From assembly GCF_963678185.1 (NCBI RefSeq), contig NZ_OY782757.1:186001-250000 (forward strand): DNA of 64,000 nucleotides, given 5' to 3'. The position numbers were made by a program, and so were the translations under genes. The DNA is from an uncultured Tolumonas sp. Its GTDB lineage: Bacteria > Pseudomonadota > Gammaproteobacteria > Enterobacterales > Aeromonadaceae. Below the pieces are notes generated by a model. The model saw only the letters and a program-made list of their open reading frames with translations. It did no database searches and was not told where the DNA came from. Numbering within the stretch: position 1 is the stretch's first letter; each line of letters begins with the position of its first letter. Shown here one piece after another: positions 19,073 to 27,547 of this stretch.

Positions 19073-20266
19073 ATGGAAGAGACCCGAACTATTGCCAGCA
19101 GTAAATCGAGTGATACCCGTTTTCGCGTATTAGGTGCTATCAGCATGTCGCATTTTCTGAATGACATGCTGCAATCGCTGATTTTTGCTATCTACCCGCT
19201 CTTGAAAGGCAATTACGACCTGAATTTCACGCAAATTGGCCTTTTGACTCTGACTTATCAATTAACTGCATCCATTTTGCAACCCATGGTTGGCTTTTAT
19301 ACCGATAAACACCCTAAACCTTATTCGTTAGTGGTGGGGATGGGGTCAACATGTGCGGGACTATTATTGCTCAGTCACGCGCACACGTTTCCGCTGCTAC
19401 TTCTGGCTGCATCAATGGTAGGGCTGGGTTCTTCCATTTTTCACCCGGAATCGTCGCGGGTTGCCCGTATGGCTTCCGGTGGCAGACATGGTTTGGCACA
19501 ATCGATTTTTCAGGTAGGTGGCAACGCAGGCACAGCCACTGGCCCACTTTTAGCGGCAATCGTTATTTTCCCATTGGGTCAGGGAAGTCTGGCTTGGTTC
19601 TCTCTGGCCGCATTACTGGCCATGTTTATTTTGTGGAAGGTGGGAAACTGGTATAGCCAGCAACATCGCAGCCAGAAAACGCATATTGCGCCTAAAACAT
19701 CATCATTATCCCGCGGTAGAATTGCTCTCGCATTGGGTGTGTTGCTTTTGCTTATCACCTCGAAATATCTCTATCTGGCGAGTTTGACGAACTATTACAC
19801 CTTCTATCTGATGCACCATTTCGGCTTAGATGCGCAAGCGGCGCAATATCATCTGTTTATCTTTCTTTTTGCTGTCGCTGCCGGCACGGTGCTTGGTGGC
19901 CCTATTGGCGATAAGATCGGACGCAAAAGAGTGATTTGGTTTTCCATCCTCGGTGTTGCGCCTTTTACGCTGGCATTACCGCATGCTGATTTGCTTTGGA
20001 CATCGATTTTGTCCTTTGTCATTGGTTTTATTTTGGCGTCAGCATTTTCAGCGATATTGGTTTACGCGCAAGAACTGGTACCAGGCAGAATTGGGACGAT
20101 TTCGGGCCTGTTTTTTGGTTTTGCCTTTGGTGTAGCTGGTATTGGCGCTGCATTGATGGGGCAATTAGCCGATCATTATGGCATTGAGTTTGTTTATCAA
20201 ATCTGTGGCTGGTTGCCCCTCATGGGAGTGATTACGGCATTGTTACCTTCATTACATAAACGCTGA
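19073..20266 (+). CDS. fsr: Fosmidomycin-resistance-type MFS efflux protein
   Basis: Major facilitator superfamily exporter of 397 residues with about 12 membrane segments, very close to E. coli Fsr, whose overexpression gives fosmidomycin resistance. Conserved stretches include GAISMSHFLNDMLQSLIFAI at the N-terminus, GSSIFHPESSRVARMASGGR after segment 4, GDKIGRKRVIW in the second half and FSAILVYAQELVPGRIG. The natural substrate is unknown. No regulator is adjacent. It sits in the inner membrane. Confidence 0.92.
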   Translation: MEETRTIASSKSSDTRFRVLGAISMSHFLNDMLQSLIFAIYPLLKGNYDLNFTQIGLLTLTYQLTASILQPMVGFYTDKHPKPYSLVVGMGSTCAGLLLLSHAHTFPLLLLAASMVGLGSSIFHPESSRVARMASGGRHGLAQSIFQVGGNAGTATGPLLAAIVIFPLGQGSLAWFSLAALLAMFILWKVGNWYSQQHRSQKTHIAPKTSSLSRGRIALALGVLLLLITSKYLYLASLTNYYTFYLMHHFGLDAQAAQYHLFIFLFAVAAGTVLGGPIGDKIGRKRVIWFSILGVAPFTLALPHADLLWTSILSFVIGFILASAFSAILVYAQELVPGRIGTISGLFFGFAFGVAGIGAALMGQLADHYGIEFVYQICGWLPLMGVITALLPSLHKR

Positions 20267-20328
20267 AAGCAACCTAGCTATCTTCATTAATCGTCTATCT
20301 TTATATTAGCGATTATGGAGATACAGTA

Positions 20329-20568
20329 ATGAAGAATATCAAGGTACTCGGAACCGGATGCACCAACTGTAAAACCACCGTAAAACTGATTGATGAGATA
20401 GCAAAAGAAAATGGTGTTGAAATTCAATTAGAAAAGGTGGTGGAAATCCGTGACATTATGAGTTATGGCGTCATGGCAACACCTAGCGTCGTCATTGATG
20501 GTGAAGTAGTGCATTCAGGTGGCGTTCCATCAAAAGAGAAAATCCAGAAATGGTTTACTGCAAAATAA
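20329..20568 (+). CDS. Small thioredoxin-like protein (CTNC redox motif)
   Basis: A 79-residue thioredoxin-fold protein of the short MTH895/TM0996 type. The redox pair is C11/C14 in GTGCTNCKTT, and the cis-Pro region reads MATPSVVIDGEVVHSGGVPS. No signal peptide, so cytoplasmic. It has GGAG ten bases upstream and is followed nine bases later by the DUF2703 and permease genes. Such small thioredoxins often neighbour ArsP/DUF318 permeases, suggesting a redox or thiol-metal role in the transport system; this role is inferred. Confidence 0.85.
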   Translation: MKNIKVLGTGCTNCKTTVKLIDEIAKENGVEIQLEKVVEIRDIMSYGVMATPSVVIDGEVVHSGGVPSKEKIQKWFTAK

Positions 20569-20595
20569 CCGAATTCTTTGGATGGAAAACGAGTG

Positions 20596-20979
20596 ATGAA
20601 AGTACTACCAATTGTTTGGCAGCGACTGGTTACTGCCGATGGTGAAACTTGTGAACGCTGCGGCAATACCTATTTGGAAATGGTACATGCGGTTGAAATA
20701 TTAAAGCAGGAATTGCATCCATTAGGCATTGAGCCGGTTTTGCGTACGAAGACCATGTCAGAAAATGAGTTTAAAGCTCATCCAGAAGAATCAAACCGGA
20801 TCTGGATCGGCAATAAAACTCTGGAAGAGTGGCTTGATGCCAAAGCCGGCGAAAGTCAGTGTTGTGCGGCTTGCGGGGATGCCAATTGCCGTACATTACA
20901 ACTGGATGCAGTCGAATATGAAGTTGTGCCACAACAGCTCATTTTAAAAGCCGCGTTAAAGGCTGCTGCGATGTTGTAG
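20596..20979 (+). CDS. DUF2703 family cysteine-rich protein
   Basis: A 127-residue cytoplasmic protein matching the DUF2703 pattern: KVLPIVWQRLV start, then C19-x2-C22 (GETCERCGNT), a long helix with VEILKQELHPLGIEP, a NRIWIGNKTLEEWL segment, and a cysteine-rich tail (CCAACGDANC). The start at 20596 is preferred over 20578 because the family begins at MKVLPIVW. The cysteine clusters suggest metal or metalloid binding. It lies between a thioredoxin-like gene and an ArsP-type permease, so a chaperone or sensor role for the same metal is a fair guess; function is unproven. Confidence 0.75.
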   Translation: MKVLPIVWQRLVTADGETCERCGNTYLEMVHAVEILKQELHPLGIEPVLRTKTMSENEFKAHPEESNRIWIGNKTLEEWLDAKAGESQCCAACGDANCRTLQLDAVEYEVVPQQLILKAALKAAAML

Positions 20980-21002
20980 TGACCCCAAAATAAGGGGGAA
21001 AT

Positions 21003-22454
21003 ATGAACGTATTATCGATGGGCCTGCATCTGTTTTACAGCGGGCTGGGTAATGTGGCGTCATATCTGGCTGCACATGTATTGCTTTGTTTATTGCCTGC
21101 TTTTTATATTGCAGGTGCGATGACGGCGCTGATCCCTAAAGAAACCATCACCCGTTTTCTTGGCCGTGGACGCCCCAAATATATCTCTTATCCTGCGGCC
21201 GCATTAGCGGGCTCTGTACTGGCTGTTTGTTCTTGTACTATCGTACCTTTATTTGCGGGTATCTATAAAAAAGGTGCTGGGTTAGGGCCTGCAATTACGT
21301 TTTTGTTTTTTGCTCCGGCGGCTAACATTCTTGCACTGATCTACACTGGCGGCATTATTGGCATCGATCTCGCGTTGGCGCGTTTATTTTTATCGCTGGC
21401 ATTTGGGATCGGGATTGGTTTGATCATGGCGTTGATTTTTCAACGTGATGATAAAGCGCATGATGAAGCAACTGATGTATTATTTTCCGCCTCTGGCCGT
21501 ATGCAGCAAAGTGCGCTGACCTTTCTGTTGGTGCTGGTTATGTTGTTACTATCTGGCACGCTAAAAATAGCCATTCTGACTGACACCTATTTTTCTTTTA
21601 CGTTACCGCTCAGTGACATTGATACCCTGCAAACTTATTTGTATCGGCTGATCCCGTTTGATCCTGCTCGTGGTGGTGAAGGGGTGAGCGCACAAGGTGT
21701 TTTACTCATTATTTTACTGCTGCTGATAGGCATTACATCATGGAAGGGAATTGAGTCTATTTTTGATGGGTTTAACCGTTGGACATGGCTTTCGCTGATC
21801 TTACTCAGTGCTACGTTGCTGGTGGCTGCAATCGGTATGAGACCTCATTCTGAAGGTGTAGATATCCTCATCACAGGTAAATGCTTAGGTGTCTTAATAT
21901 CTTTATTTGCATTGGGATGGATTATAAAAACTAAATTTAGCGAAGATCAAATTCGGGATTTATTGTGGGAATCATGGAAGTTCGTTAAGCAAATTTTTCC
22001 GTTGTTGGTTGTAGGCGTGTTTCTTGTCGGCGTGATCCGAGAGTTGATTAAACCGGAGTGGATAGAAGCTCTCGCGGGGCAAAATACATTTACCGGTAAC
22101 TTAGCTGGCGTTACTTTTGGTGTGTTTATGTATTTCCCAACGCTGGTCGAAGTGCCTATTGCTCAAATGTTTCTCAGTTTAGGCATGCATCGTGGCCCAT
22201 TATTGGCTTATCTAATGGCAGATCCTGAATTAAGTTTACAAAGTATTCTTATCACTGCTGCAATTATTGGTTATATCAAAACATGGACCTATGTTGCCTG
22301 GGTTGCCTTATTTAGCACATTAGCCGGATTTCTTTACGGTATTTGGATTGATGGCGTAAGTCTCATGGTGGTTATTCTGTATTTATCTGTATTTCTTAGC
22401 ATATTATCTGGCACATTATGGTTGGTTAATAAACGTGCCAGAAATAATATGTAG
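21003..22454 (+). CDS. ArsP/DUF318-type permease (SO_0444-like efflux family)
   Basis: Inner-membrane permease of 483 residues with about 10-12 hydrophobic segments. The two family repeats are visible: AVCSCTIVPLFAGIYKKGAG with FLFFAPAANILAL in the first half, and the matching YFPTLVEVPIAQMFLSLGMH in the second; CSC is the conserved cysteine motif, absent from the second repeat. GGGG precedes the ATG. Relatives move organoarsenicals, copper or zinc; the substrate here is not known. It ends a three-gene unit with the thioredoxin-like and DUF2703 genes. Confidence 0.82.
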   Translation: MNVLSMGLHLFYSGLGNVASYLAAHVLLCLLPAFYIAGAMTALIPKETITRFLGRGRPKYISYPAAALAGSVLAVCSCTIVPLFAGIYKKGAGLGPAITFLFFAPAANILALIYTGGIIGIDLALARLFLSLAFGIGIGLIMALIFQRDDKAHDEATDVLFSASGRMQQSALTFLLVLVMLLLSGTLKIAILTDTYFSFTLPLSDIDTLQTYLYRLIPFDPARGGEGVSAQGVLLIILLLLIGITSWKGIESIFDGFNRWTWLSLILLSATLLVAAIGMRPHSEGVDILITGKCLGVLISLFALGWIIKTKFSEDQIRDLLWESWKFVKQIFPLLVVGVFLVGVIRELIKPEWIEALAGQNTFTGNLAGVTFGVFMYFPTLVEVPIAQMFLSLGMHRGPLLAYLMADPELSLQSILITAAIIGYIKTWTYVAWVALFSTLAGFLYGIWIDGVSLMVVILYLSVFLSILSGTLWLVNKRARNNM

Positions 22455-22470
22455 ATGGTGATAAGACTGA

Positions 22471-22848
22471 TTAGATAATTTTACAATTAATTAATGCATC
22501 TTCATTAAATTCATAAATGGCGCATAAACGGTGATAACCATCAGCAATAACAACGACGCCATTTCGTTCATCTCTTAATAGCAGGAGGGGGGAAAGCGCT
22601 TCTCCTTTATCAATTTTTTTCCTGTCTTTCTCAACATGCAGATTACTTACCCCTAATAGTGAAAGCCGGGATGCTCGGAAGATATCTTTCGCTTTAAAAT
22701 TAACGATAGGCGCATTTCTATACTCGGTCATCATTTCTGCAACCCGGCTCTCAGGATAGATCAGGCTGAGATAAGATTCTGCTGCCGGATAATTATGCTC
22801 GGCTACTTCAGGAAACCATTTGATTTCTTTGAACTTAATTTGCGCCAT
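22471..22848 (-). CDS. Small ParB/sulfiredoxin-fold-like protein
   Basis: A 125-residue cytoplasmic protein. The C-terminal half (KKIDKGEALSPLLLL, then VVVIADGYHRLCAIYEF) resembles the ParB N-terminal/sulfiredoxin fold, where an arginine or histidine near xDGxHR binds nucleotide or phosphate. It has no partner ParA, no DNA-binding helix-turn-helix, and stands alone, convergent with the permease gene 16 bases away. Ribosome site is weak. The fold call is from the motif only; the function is unknown. Confidence 0.6.
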   Translation of the reverse strand: MAQIKFKEIKWFPEVAEHNYPAAESYLSLIYPESRVAEMMTEYRNAPIVNFKAKDIFRASRLSLLGVSNLHVEKDRKKIDKGEALSPLLLLRDERNGVVVIADGYHRLCAIYEFNEDALINCKII

Positions 22849-22964
22849 TTTTGATTACCAACGATAATTTGATTATTAAAGGATATTCGTATTTTCAGCA
22901 TTTGGCTCATAAAATGCCTAATTATTAGCATAATGACCAGCGCAATAAAAATTGAAAGGAACAC

Positions 22965-23717
22965 ATGAACATACTGGGGCTTGAATCATTAACGGCTTAT
23001 TGGTCTAAACCGGAATTAGCTATAAATATTTTGATTTTTATCAACGTATTAGGTGCTTTAATTCTTGGTCTGATCATTGGTTATGAGCGTTCTTATCATG
23101 GGCGTGCAGCAGGCATGCGAACCTACGGTTTGGTTTGTATGGCATCGGCTGCGTTAACTGTTATCGCGGGTTATCCAAGTTATTGGTATGGCGGATTATC
23201 TGTCATATCCAGTGTAGGGCCAGATCCCACTCGTATCATCCAGGGCATTGTGACGGGGATCGGTTTCTTGGGGGCCGGTGTCATTATGAAAGAAGGTTTC
23301 AACATCAGTGGATTAAGCACTGCAGCCTCTATTTGGACCTCTGCCGCGATAGGGGTCATGATGGGAGTTGGTTTCTATAGTGCTGCCATTTTGTTAGCGT
23401 TGCTTTCAGTGATATGCATGATGTGGGTCTCTTCGTTGGAGAATTGGTTACCATCCCATAAAGCATTAGCGCTGACATTGCAGTTTAAAAAAGAGTTCAT
23501 TCCGCGAGAAAGTGTCTTACGCGCAAAAACTATCAAATGTGGATATGAAATTTCCAGCGAATCATTATCGATTACATTGAAAGAAAGCCAAATGGAATGG
23601 CACTTTGTTGTTATCGCACTGAGCAAAAATAGTGGTATCCCATTAGAAGATTTTGGTCGCGAATTGGCTCAACTCGAAGGGCTGGAAAATTTTGCTCTGA
23701 GCCATGCCAGAAACTAA
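22965..23717 (+). CDS. MgtC/SapB family membrane protein
   Basis: A 250-residue inner-membrane protein. The N-terminal part has about five hydrophobic segments with the family motifs GLIIGYERSYHGRAAGMRTY and GFLGAGVIMKEG, then STAASIWTSAAIGVMMGVGFY; a soluble C-terminal domain follows from about residue 165. MgtC proteins are linked to low-magnesium survival and control of F-type ATP synthase, but many family members have unknown roles. AAAGGA precedes the ATG. It is not beside a magnesium transporter gene here. Confidence 0.87.
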   Translation: MNILGLESLTAYWSKPELAINILIFINVLGALILGLIIGYERSYHGRAAGMRTYGLVCMASAALTVIAGYPSYWYGGLSVISSVGPDPTRIIQGIVTGIGFLGAGVIMKEGFNISGLSTAASIWTSAAIGVMMGVGFYSAAILLALLSVICMMWVSSLENWLPSHKALALTLQFKKEFIPRESVLRAKTIKCGYEISSESLSITLKESQMEWHFVVIALSKNSGIPLEDFGRELAQLEGLENFALSHARN

Positions 23718-23793
23718 TTTTTCACCGATCAGCCAACCGCAGGACTATACTTAAACTGCACCCGCATTCGTCGGTATTAGCGAGGATAAGATC

Positions 23794-23919
23794 ATGGGTA
23801 AGGAATGGCAAAGCAACAAAGAAGCAAAAAAACAACCTGCAATGAGTCCTAAGGAAAAAAAGGCTGCCAAACGGGAAAAGAAACACACCCCAGCCTTTGC
23901 TCCGATGCCTAAGGGATAG
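23794..23919 (+). CDS. Small basic hypothetical protein (41 aa)
   Basis: A 41-residue, lysine-rich, hydrophilic frame beginning MGKEWQSNKEAKKQPA and ending in FAPMPKG. Support: GAGGAT eight bases before the ATG, a rho-independent terminator 66 bases after the stop, and no competing frame. It has no membrane segment and no recognised family. The charge pattern would allow RNA or ribosome contact, but nothing more can be claimed. Confidence 0.55.
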   Translation: MGKEWQSNKEAKKQPAMSPKEKKAAKREKKHTPAFAPMPKG

Positions 23920-24317
23920 GTTTATCAGGTATCGCAAGGCACTACCTTTAGATTATGGTAATAATTAATTGTGGACAAATGAGTATGCCGAATTGAGTTG
24001 AATCGATTCGGCATATTTTATTTTTATGAATATAAAATGTATTTTTAGTTAATCATTGGCGGCTTTTATTATTGCCAATAAATAACCATATAAAATACAT
24101 GATTTTAAAATAAAAATTAAAATTGGTATTTGTGACTTATTCGTCAAATCGTAAGTGTTTTCTTTTGTTTTTCTGCTGTACTTAATAAAGTGAACTATAA
24201 TATAAGTAGCTGAATTGTGTTGATCGGTGATCAATTGCAATAAGGTGTAAATGCTACCAATCTTAAACCGAATTGATAAATAATATCCTCATCCTCTTGA
24301 ATGGAGCCTTCATCGTT
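23920..24317. other. A+T-rich intergenic stretch
   Basis: About 400 A+T-rich bases between two small genes. It holds the terminator at 23985-24025; beyond that no coding frame or clear signal was seen on either strand. Confidence 0.4.
23985..24025 (+). terminator. Terminator after the 41-residue gene
   Basis: Stem ATGCCGAAT/ATTCGGCAT (23985-23993, 24006-24014) with a 12-base loop and a T-rich tail ATTTTATTTTT. Confidence 0.75.
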
Positions 24318-24515
24318 ATGGATTCGCACTTAACTGAGATTAAAAATGCACATTTATTTATGGAATATCTGATGTGTTCAGGTATTAAATCTCCACGTTC
24401 ACGCAGCGAAAACTGGGAGCTTGTTGACAAGGAGCGTGTCGTGGCCAGGATTAAAAAAGACCATAATGGAATTGCAAAGTTCTTTATTTGTGCGGCCATG
24501 TTAGGGCGTAAATGA
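24318..24515 (+). CDS. Small hypothetical protein (65 aa)
   Basis: A 65-residue frame beginning MDSHLTEIKNAHLFMEYLM. GGAG lies 11 bases upstream, a little far. A terminator starts 27 bases after the stop. The protein is soluble, mixed charge, with two cysteines and a helical look. The frame extends upstream to 24273 but that part reads like non-coding sequence. No family recognised. Confidence 0.5.
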   Translation: MDSHLTEIKNAHLFMEYLMCSGIKSPRSRSENWELVDKERVVARIKKDHNGIAKFFICAAMLGRK

Positions 24516-24542
24516 TTATTTTTATAATTTAGTTTAATTGTG

Positions 24543-24579
24543 AGCGGGGCTTATTTGTAACAGGCTCCGCTTTATTTTT
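24543..24579 (+). terminator. Terminator after the 65-residue gene
   Basis: An 8-bp stem with one G-U pair (AGCGGGGC, 24543-24550, with 24564-24571), loop of 13, then TTATTTTT. Confidence 0.7.
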
Positions 24580-24669
24580 GGCTGATTTAATTGGTGAATC
24601 GATTAGCTGAATAGATTAATCCAGCATTATTTTTTTGAATTACCGCATTTTATTGCATTATTATCAAAT

Positions 24670-24711
24670 CTTCGGTGTCGTGAGGCTTTATTTTGCTATC
24701 AGACACCGAAG
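24670..24711 (-). terminator. Inverted repeat downstream of fructokinase gene
   Basis: Perfect 10-bp arms CTTCGGTGTC/GACACCGAAG with a 22-base spacer, 15 bases past the fructokinase stop. There is no T run after it on the minus strand, so it may be an RNA 3'-end stabiliser or a weak terminator. Confidence 0.45.
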
Positions 24712-24725
24712 TATAAATCGAACCA

Positions 24726-25649
24726 CTAAGCCAAATATTCAACTAGTTGGGTCGCGGTAGGTAATGCTGTCATAGCACCTTTCGCAGTTGTTGCTAATGC
24801 GCCACAGGCATTAGCCTGACGGATGATCGATAACAAATTCTCGTTGTCTTGCCAATTATCAGAAGCAACCAGCCCTGCCAGTAAGCCGCCAACAAACGCA
24901 TCACCAGCTCCTGTTGTATCAACCGGATTTACCGGCTTCCCTGTTACAAGCTGTTGTTCGTTGTTATGAATGACGAGCGCCCCTTTTTTTCCTTGCGTGA
25001 TCACAACCAATGGCAGGTTGTATTGCTCATTCATCCAGCTCAGCGCCGTTTGCAGATCCGCTTGTTCGGTCAGAAACAGTAATTCATCGTCAGAGAACTT
25101 CACTACGTCTGCCAGTGCAACCGCCTGCAGTACTACTGGTTTTAAATCAGCAGGGTTCAGCCAGACTTCTTCACGCAGATTCGGATCGAAAGAGACATAA
25201 CCACCCGCAGCTTTGATCGCGTTCATTGCCGCCAGAGTAGTGGAACGAGATGGTTCATTAGCTAGCGCAATAGAGCAGACATGCAGCCATTCGCCTTTCT
25301 GAAATGCTGGCACATCTTGTGGTTGCAGGAACTGATCGGCACTTGGTTTGACCATAAAGGTAAAACTGCGTTCACCCTGGTCATCTAAATCGACAATCAC
25401 GGTGGATGTCCGGTGATCTTTATCCAGCAGCATGTAGTGGGTATCAACACCTTCGTCTTGCAAAACTTGTTTCATAAAACGACCCAACGGATCCTGACCC
25501 ACGCGGCCAAAAAAGGCACTGTCTCCGCCAAGACGAGAAATAGCGACAGCCACATTGGCTGGCGCGCCGCCTGGGCATTTCAGATAGTTGGTTTCGCCAT
25601 GCGGGATCAAATCAACGACTGCATCACCCGTTACCCATACTCTTGCCAT
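24726..25649 (-). CDS. scrK: Fructokinase, PfkB/ribokinase family
   Basis: ATP-dependent sugar kinase of 307 residues that most likely makes fructose 6-phosphate from the fructose released by the GH32 enzyme at 29437. PfkB signature 1 appears as GGAPANVAVAISRLGG and FFGRVGQDPLG near the N-terminus, and signature 2 as DTTGAGDAFVGG with the catalytic Asp near residue 250. The start MARVWVTGDAVVDLIP is typical of ScrK. Close relatives phosphorylate aminoimidazole riboside, but the location beside sugar import genes supports fructose. It is divergent from the ABC operon over a 621-base control region. Confidence 0.88.
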   Translation of the reverse strand: MARVWVTGDAVVDLIPHGETNYLKCPGGAPANVAVAISRLGGDSAFFGRVGQDPLGRFMKQVLQDEGVDTHYMLLDKDHRTSTVIVDLDDQGERSFTFMVKPSADQFLQPQDVPAFQKGEWLHVCSIALANEPSRSTTLAAMNAIKAAGGYVSFDPNLREEVWLNPADLKPVVLQAVALADVVKFSDDELLFLTEQADLQTALSWMNEQYNLPLVVITQGKKGALVIHNNEQQLVTGKPVNPVDTTGAGDAFVGGLLAGLVASDNWQDNENLLSIIRQANACGALATTAKGAMTALPTATQLVEYLA

Positions 25650-25718
25650 CTAAATTCACTCCATTGGTTATTGATACCGGATCAAGCGTTCCGAGCACCG
25701 TAGGTATCATAAAAGCTA

Positions 25719-25740
25719 ATGTAACAAGGCTTTGTTACAT
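25719..25740. promoter_or_regulatory. Palindrome, ATGTAACAA/TTGTTACAT arms
   Basis: Perfect 9-bp arms with a 4-base centre GGCT, 70 bases upstream of the fructokinase start. The half-site TTGTTACAT recurs at 26152-26160. Likely an operator of the sugar regulon; which regulator binds is not shown. Confidence 0.55.
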
Positions 25741-26021
25741 ATGTATCTTAAGTAAGTTTCAATGTTGGAAATATAAGTCAGAACAGCTGAGAAACAATAA
25801 ATAATTAACAGAACAGTTTTGATTTCTGCTGCATTACGCAAATTTTTACACATGAAATGCACTTTGGATGCGCCTCGTATCAAGGGTATTCGTGTAATCA
25901 GACCCTGGATGTCTTCAGTAACCTGCCCGATACACATCACGTGCTACGTATATCTCCCATTCTTTTAATCTGTCTCAAATGAGATTTTTTAAGGTTTTCT
26001 TTGGGCTCTGGAGATGATTTG

Positions 26022-26044
26022 GGTAACAAATTTTGAGTGTTACC
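26022..26044. promoter_or_regulatory. Spaced inverted repeat GGTAACA-N9-TGTTACC
   Basis: Perfect 7-bp arms separated by nine bases, with the same GTAACA core as the palindrome at 25719-25740. Lies about 230 bases upstream of the binding-protein gene. Confidence 0.45.
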
Positions 26045-26189
26045 TTTGTTTTCCTCTATTTGTAGAGATTTGTTAACCATTAAGTGTGATTTTGATCGTT
26101 ATTTTTACTACTGTCACCCCGTATATTGCCGCCAATTCAATAGATATCTAGTTGTTACATTAAAATTGGAGTGTTGTTTCGTTGGTGTG

Positions 26190-26207
26190 ATGGTAAACGA
26201 TCACCAT
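26190..26207. promoter_or_regulatory. LacI-type operator candidate
   Basis: ATGGTAAACGATCACCAT pairs with its own reverse complement at 14 of 18 positions and has the central CG common in LacI/GalR operators. It lies 64 bases before the ATG of the sugar-binding protein gene; the LacI regulator at 32127 is the obvious candidate binder. Confidence 0.5.
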
Positions 26208-26270
26208 TGATACTCTGTTTGTGGTCACCAAGGGTGATCGAGTTATTGTCAGCAAAGGAAAGGGAAAAAG

Positions 26271-27536
26271 ATGAAAAAAACCTTACTTGGATTATGTGTT
26301 GCCAGTGCATTTGTTGCGCAGACAAGTCATGCGCTGGAACTGAAAGCATGGGTTATTGATGGTGATTCTGAAAAACCATTTTTCCAGCAATTGGAAGAAA
26401 ACTTTAATGCTAAATACAAAGATCAAAACATCACTGTTGATGTTGTTCCTATCCCTGGCTACAACAATGCGATCCAGGCGGCTGCACTGTCCGGTGAATT
26501 GCCTGACGTGATCATGGTGGATGGTCCAAATATGGCGAACTATGTTTGGACCAAACTATTGCAGCCGATGGATGGTTTGCTGGATAAAACCATCGTCGCA
26601 GATTTGCTGCCATCGGTTAAAGAGCAGGGTATTTATGGCCCGGATCAGAAGATTTATATGGTCAGCCCTTATGACTCTTCTGTGTTGTTGTGGGGTAACA
26701 AAAAATATCTGAAGGAAGCGGGCGTGCGGATCCCGACCGGTATTAAAGATGCGTGGGATGATAAGGAATTCACGGATGCACTGGCGAAATTGGCTAAGGT
26801 TAAAGGGGTGCAATGGCCGCTGGATATGAAGCTGAACTATGACGGCGAATGGTACACCTATGGTTTTGCTCCGTTTATTCAATCTCGTGGTGCTGATTTG
26901 ATCGATCGTAAGGCATGGAAGGCCGAAGGAACGGTGGATTCTCAGCCTGCAGTGGATGCACTGACTGAACTGCAGACATGGTCAAAAAATGGCTGGATTG
27001 TACCGGCCACCGCCGGGGACAACCGTTTCTATGGCGATAAAACTGCCGCGCTGGCTTGGGTAGGTAACTGGATGTGGCGTGCGCATAAAACCGGTCTGGG
27101 GAAAGATCTGGTGCTGATCCCTGCACCAAAACTGGCTGGTAAATCTGTTTCCCCGAATGGCGGTTGGGGCTGGGCAGTACCGGCGAAAACTAAACATACG
27201 GCGGAAGTAGCTAAGTTCCTGAACTTTGCTTTATCGACGGAGCAGGTTGCCAAATACGCGGATATCACCGGTTATATTCCGTCTCGTAAATCCTCAGTGG
27301 CGCTGTCTGAAATCTATCGTCCGGGTGGCGAAGGGGCTTTGTTTGTCGAACAGGCACAAAGTGCGGCGATGGTTCGTCCGGTTCACCCAGCTTATCCGGT
27401 CATTTCAACCTCATTCGGCAAAGCGGTGCAACATATTCTGCAAGGCGCTGATGTGAAAAGTGAGCTGCAGAAAGCTGCGACAACTATTGATGAAGATATC
27501 GAAGATAACAGCGGTTATCCCCCATTTAATAAATAG
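26271..27536 (+). CDS. Sugar ABC transporter substrate-binding protein
   Basis: Periplasmic solute-binding protein of 421 residues, family SBP_bac_1 (cluster B, MalE/UgpB type). A Sec signal (MKKTLLGLCVASAFVAQTSHA) is followed by a mature start LELKAWVIDGDSEKPFFQQL. GNWMWRAHK and SPNGGWGWAVPAKTKHTAEV are typical of the family's ligand cleft and C-lobe. AAAGGGAAAAAG precedes the ATG. It leads an operon with two permeases, a GH32 enzyme and an ATPase, so the ligand is probably sucrose or a related fructoside; this is inferred from context. The predicted hairpin after it may raise its mRNA level. Confidence 0.9.
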   Translation: MKKTLLGLCVASAFVAQTSHALELKAWVIDGDSEKPFFQQLEENFNAKYKDQNITVDVVPIPGYNNAIQAAALSGELPDVIMVDGPNMANYVWTKLLQPMDGLLDKTIVADLLPSVKEQGIYGPDQKIYMVSPYDSSVLLWGNKKYLKEAGVRIPTGIKDAWDDKEFTDALAKLAKVKGVQWPLDMKLNYDGEWYTYGFAPFIQSRGADLIDRKAWKAEGTVDSQPAVDALTELQTWSKNGWIVPATAGDNRFYGDKTAALAWVGNWMWRAHKTGLGKDLVLIPAPKLAGKSVSPNGGWGWAVPAKTKHTAEVAKFLNFALSTEQVAKYADITGYIPSRKSSVALSEIYRPGGEGALFVEQAQSAAMVRPVHPAYPVISTSFGKAVQHILQGADVKSELQKAATTIDEDIEDNSGYPPFNK

Positions 27537-27547
27537 TAAATCAGCGT

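Larger units (their letters stand above)
25650..26270. promoter_or_regulatory. Divergent control region of the sugar regulon
   Basis: 621 non-coding bases between the fructokinase gene and the binding-protein gene. It contains a 9-bp-arm palindrome at 25719-25740, a GGTAACA/TGTTACC pair at 26022-26044, a perfect 10-bp palindrome TAGATATCTA at 26141-26150 next to TTGTTACAT at 26152-26160, and a LacI-type site at 26190-26207. The unusual length suggests two spaced promoters with several operator sites. A reading frame at 25716-25940 on the minus strand has no ribosome site and is not counted as a gene. Confidence 0.65.

Noticed and set aside
25716..25940. A 74-codon minus-strand frame in the sugar control region
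   Set aside because: No ribosome site, overlaps the operator palindrome, and cysteine-rich composition without a family.
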